Below, in pieces: positions 60,181 through 64,000 of a DNA stretch of 64,000 nt. The stretch comes from Pyrus communis (lineage: Eukaryota; Streptophyta; Magnoliopsida; Rosales; Rosaceae): NCBI RefSeq assembly GCF_963583255.1, contig NC_084805.1, forward strand, positions 6,998,827-7,062,826, read 5' to 3'. Position 1 is the first letter of the stretch, and each line of letters opens with the position of its first letter. The translations under genes were made by a program, and so were the position numbers. The notes beneath the pieces were generated by a model. It searched no databases, was not told the origin of the DNA, and saw only the letters and a program-made list of their open reading frames with translations.

Positions 60181-61217
60181 ATTTTCCTAGTCTCCTTAAC
60201 CAAAGAACTATTCACTTTCATCTCCAATATACACTGAAATTAAAAAATTATTTATTTCAATCCAATTCAAAATACTAAACAAGGATGTAGGCGGTATTAT
60301 AATAAGAACTCTTATGTTCTAGCAAAAGTACATATAATTGTGCCACGTACCATATGAAAGATCATGGGGCCGTGTCTTATTGTTGTTTTTCTAGACGATT
60401 CTAGCAACACGTTTCCATAAGCGTAATCAGAATAAAAAATAGAATTAAATTTAATTATCGAATACTTTGATGTTTCTCAAATATTAGGAAATAAAAAAAT
60501 TGGTAAAACTCACATAAATTTTGAAATTTAACTCCAAAATTTGGAGCAATTAGACTCCCAGTTTGGTAGTATTTGAATTTCAGATTGTTGAGGTAATCCA
60601 GAATGTACCCTAATTTATTTCTAAAATTTCAAGATTGCCTTTCATATTAACCCATCAAAACCCTTTGGACATCTTAAGTTTTTCATACCTGTCACACTTT
60701 TTCTTAGTGTGTTTGTGAAACAAAAAAGCAATTTGAGTTTCTTTATACTTTGATATTATATATAAAATTGTATTACAAAAAGTAGCATATAAATTATTTG
60801 ATTCGATACAAGAGCATTTTAGTAATCATATTGATTTATATTTCAAATAGTTTTGCGAAATCTTTACTATTTGTATTCCAATTTCAAAACATTTTTAATA
60901 ATTACATTTTATGAAAATTTGAATTTGAATTCTCGTAAATTTAACTCTTTTTCAATCCAATTATTTCAATTTAGAAATCTTCGTTGCCTTTCATTCTCTG
61001 AAGCAGATATTCATTAATTAATATATATTTTAATTCCACTTATATTTTAAAAAAATTATCATCTCAAAAACTGTTGGACGGCACAAAAGACCTGAACAGA
61101 AAAAAAGCCGGAATTTACGTGAACCAAAAAATAAAATCATGTACAAGTGTGAAACATGACAATCCACAAATTCCACATCAAAACCCAGCAACCACAAATC
61201 GTCTACCCAAAATCCCA
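60181..61217. other. AT-rich spacer upstream of LEW1
   Basis: No gene or clear repeat was resolved. Distal LEW1 promoter sequence may lie here. Confidence 0.4.
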
Positions 61218-61249
61218 GCGCGCGCGCGCGCGCGCACACACACACACAT
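61218..61249. repeat. (CG)n(CA)n microsatellite in the LEW1 promoter
   Basis: An alternating purine-pyrimidine run of CG followed by CA dinucleotides, about 70-100 bp upstream of the duplicated leader. Such tracts can adopt Z-DNA. Confidence 0.9.
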
Positions 61250-61316
61250 CCTCTGGGTTCGGTTCTCCGATCATCCTCTATATATTGATGAAGCTTCAGT
61301 TTGCTTCCACACAGCA

Positions 61317-61623
61317 GCTTCTCACTTTCCTCTCCGAGTCTTGTTTTTCCAAGCTTGATAAATCATCACCGATTCTGTAAATTGGGATTTAGGGTTCGTA
61401 GCTTCCTCCTCAAAGCTTCACCCTCCTACTCCTTCAGGTATCGTTAATCTACCTATTCTTCTTTCCTATTTTGTTTTTATTCATTTATTTTTTCTAATTG
61501 GGAATTCGGGGTTTAGTTAAGATTCATTTTTAGGTTTGATTTGTAGCTTAATCCTGATAAGCATGAATTTTAGATTTTTTTATCTGTTCAAATTTTGGGT
61601 TTCCTCCGGAAGTTTGAACTTGC
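61317..61623 (+). repeat. LEW1 leader copy of the duplicated promoter/5'-UTR module
   Basis: This is the partner of 49408-49803. It supplies LEW1 with a 5'-UTR exon ending at 61437 (CTCCTTCAG|GTATCG), the same donor as AK6. A candidate TATA box CTATATAT lies at about 61278-61285, upstream of the duplicated part. The first intron then runs to the TTTCAG at 62071-62076, just before the start codon. Confidence 0.9.
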
Positions 61624-62080
61624 TTGAATGTATTGTTATATCGAAATGACGGCAAAACAATAAAATTCTGCCCAAAGATTATCAGGATTTTTAGTTTAGA
61701 AAGATGTTAGCTTCGAGATTGAGCCCGCTAATTCATCCAAAACATGAACGCGGGAGTTAAGGGAGCACATAATCACGGAAACCCATCTTAGTCAAATTCA
61801 AGGTCAACTTGATTAGGGTTTCAACCCTTCTAAAATTTTTATGTCATTAAAACTCACATTTCCAATATGAATTTGTAACTCAGTTTGTCAGGCGACGTAA
61901 CCTATTACACAATTTTATAATAGCAATTGATATCGTATTTCAGATAATAAAAGCCATTTTCTTATCCGGAAGCAGATGTTATGGATTTCAGATTAGTCGC
62001 TGATTAGATTTATAATAATATTTGGGTTGTTGGGTTTAAGTGGGTTTGAATTGATTTTTGTTTTTCTTTTTTTCAGAGTT

Positions 62081-63586
62081 ATGGATTTTCAAATGGAAAT
62101 GCAGAGGGTGTCCTTTTGTGCTGCTCAAGTAAGTCCATATAAGTTTCTTTTGTTTGAAGCTTTATTTTTGGATGACAACTTTGTGTAATTAATATTGTTG
62201 CTCTGTCATGTAATTGTAATGTTAATGAGTTTTAATTTAGTTAATAATCTTATGGGATGATTATGAGCGTAAAAAGGACGTGTTCTTTTTCAGAGTGGAA
62301 TTAATTGTTGTTTTTGGGGCACTTTACATGAATATGGCTGATTCATATGCATATTTAAATGCTTACTTTGATGTTAAAGTCAACGTTAATCCTGGGTTGC
62401 GGCTGCTGCAGATTGGCAATCTTGGGCTTGTGCTCCTATGGCATATTCTACATCTTTTTGTTAGCATATGGTACTTTCTATTAGATTTAGCTTTTGTGTT
62501 TGAAAGCTATCTTATTTCTGGTGGAGTACTCAAGAACTACAAAGCCCTTGATTTGGGAAAGCTAAAGTACCTGGCTATTGTGATAGAAAGTGAAGAAGCT
62601 TACCAAACTTCAAAAGTTATTGAGCTTCTGCAGTGGCTAGAAGCTATTGGCGTGAAGCGTGTGTGCCTTTATGATACGGAAGGTAATGGTGCTTTCTTAT
62701 TCTGATTGATGACAGATGCCTTCTACTATTGGTAGGCAACAATGTGATATATGTATTCCAACCTTGGCTAATTCTTCTTCTTTTTTGATCCTAGGAGTTT
62801 TGAAGAAATCAAAAGGAGCCATCTTGAATAAACTGAAGAATGCAACAGAATTTGAGGTGCTGTATTCTGTCCCTAAATTACTTCTTGTTCTACATTTTGC
62901 CACTTAAATTGTTGAAGTAATTAGCATTCTAAGTGTACCAAGAACCAATCAATTATTTTAATTGTAATATCTCATTTTATTTTTGTACTATATTTTTTAG
63001 GTGATGCTTGTATGAACCTGCCACCTTAGTAATTCGTAATTGGTTTATGATGTAGTCCCAGGGGGTTAACTTTATGCAAAGCAGTCTTCTTTTGTGTTTC
63101 TTTAATATTATATGATGAGTACTTTGTGTCTTTCACAATGAACATATATTGCATTATGACAAGACCAAAGTTTATAACCAACTTAGCATCCATTATGTGC
63201 AGGATGGTGATGAAGGGTTACTTGACCAAAAGCGCATGGCTCTGGAATTTTCGTCGTTCTCTGATGGAAAAGAAGCTGTGACCAAAGCAGCTAACTTACT
63301 TTTTGCAAAGTATTTGAAATTGGCCAACTTAGTTGGAGATCACGAAGAGAAAATCTTTACAGAACCTAACATGGACGAGGCACTAAAAGCTATTGGTATG
63401 TTTTATTGTCAGTTTCATCAACAGTCAAATTCATGATTACTGAAAAATTTAATTTGACCTTCTGGGTGTTTATGGTATTCTGCTTTCAGGTTGCAGGGGG
63501 CCAGACCCTGACCTGCTATTAGTTTATGGACCTGCAAGATGCCACCTTGGTTTCCCTGCATGGAGAATCCGATATACTGAGATCAT
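62081..63586 (+). CDS. LEW1: NUS1/LEW1 cis-prenyltransferase subunit (3' end outside window)
   Basis: The coding exons are 62081-62128, 62412-62682, 62795-62856, 63203-63395 and 63490-63586. They join in frame with GT/AG borders; the last visible exon ends two bases into a codon before GTGAGT, so at least one more exon lies beyond the window. The family is the non-catalytic partner of dehydrodolichyl diphosphate synthase in the ER, needed for dolichol and protein N-glycosylation; the Arabidopsis gene is LEAF WILTING 1. A hydrophobic segment at residues 17-50 (IGNLGLVLLWHILHLFVSIW...) is the membrane anchor. YLAIVIESEEAYQTS, GVKRVCLYDTEG and GPDPDLLLVYGP...CHLGFPAWRIRYTEI are family blocks. 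The C-terminal RxG region is not in view. Skipping 62129-62411 is required because the frame after the nearer AG acceptor hits a stop. Confidence 0.88.
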
Positions 63587-64000
63587 GTGAGTATTTCTAA
63601 GCAAATTGGCGAGATGCATTTAGTTATGTAATTTCCTGTATATGTGCACTTGATATTTACTGAAACTTAAACATGAAGCGATGGTAAGGGAAGGATGGAG
63701 TAACCCTTTAACCACACAATAGGCCAGAGCTGAAGAGAATACCTAGTTTTAAGCCTGCTTTTTTGTGTATAATAGATACATATCCGTGTGTGTGTGTGTG
63801 CGCGCGCAAACGTATTATAGTAATAATAATTTTGTTATAGTCTGTCTATTGGGATTTTCAAGATTTTCGTCTGGTCGACTCTTAACAAAATGTTTGCCCT
63901 GTTTAATGAGCATACGAAACTTATGTCAAGGGTTCTTTTCTGCTGTATGTCCTAATTTAAATATCCCAAAAGATTTGTCTGCAAGAGCTACGTAGCTGTA
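63587..64000 (+). other. Last visible LEW1 intron (incomplete)
   Basis: The intron begins GTGAGT at 63587. The expected final exon was not found before the window ends. A (TG)n(CG)n microsatellite lies at 63786-63807. Confidence 0.6.

Noticed and set aside
62280..62411. ATG-containing frame upstream of LEW1 exon 2
   Set aside because: It is open in the same frame, but the preceding exon joins perfectly to the acceptor at 62411 and family similarity begins there, so this part is treated as intron.

Overview
This is nuclear DNA from a flowering plant. It has intron-rich genes with GT/AG splice sites, long AT-rich introns and nested plant transposable elements (two PIF/Harbinger elements, two Cassandra-type LTRs carrying 5S rRNA sequence, Copia and LTR/gag remnants, a LINE, a SINE, MULE-like foldbacks). 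The proteins look eudicot. The mix of small repeats suggests Rosaceae (apple/pear-like), but that is an inference from memory and was not tested. Nothing prokaryotic or organellar was seen.

Layout: (1) 255-6143 is a 5.9-kb PIF/Harbinger element with TTA target duplications, a dead Myb-like ORF1 (+) and a dead DDE transposase (-); a Cassandra-type LTR and other repeats lie between its ORF1 pieces. (2) 8189-28330 (-) is one intact 26-exon gene for phosphatidylinositol 4-kinase alpha. I resolved every exon; they join in frame to 2031 codons plus a stop. Its introns hold a truncated LINE, a terminal-inverted-repeat element and a 42-bp minisatellite. (3) 28715-41982 is a repeat-rich block: a Harbinger element carrying ORF1 only, a gag-containing LTR element, a truncated copy of the promoter of the gene at 42210, a Copia remnant with 3' LTR, and a Pack-MULE-like foldback. 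(4) 42210-43169 (+) is an intronless DUF7086 gene. (5) 47343-50890 is a divergent pair: RPAC2, a shared RNA polymerase I/III subunit (-, three short exons), and adenylate kinase 6 (+). Both serve ribosome production and share a short promoter containing a telo-box. (6) 55868-56302 (+) is MED32, whose 5'-UTR intron hosts a solo Cassandra-type LTR. (7) 62081 to beyond the window end is a NUS1/LEW1 gene (dolichol synthesis), cut off at its 3' end.

The most interesting signals are these: the 5' leader (proximal promoter, 5'-UTR exon, start of the first intron) of the AK6 gene is duplicated 12 kb away as the leader of the LEW1 gene; the promoter plus first codons of the DUF7086 gene are duplicated 8 kb upstream on a truncated copy; and RPAC2 and AK6 form a divergent ribosome-biogenesis pair. 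MED32 next to LEW1 matches the neighbouring Arabidopsis loci as I recall them (At1g11760 / At1g11755). I found no convincing wholly new molecular system. The novelty here is in gene-leader duplication and transposon structure.
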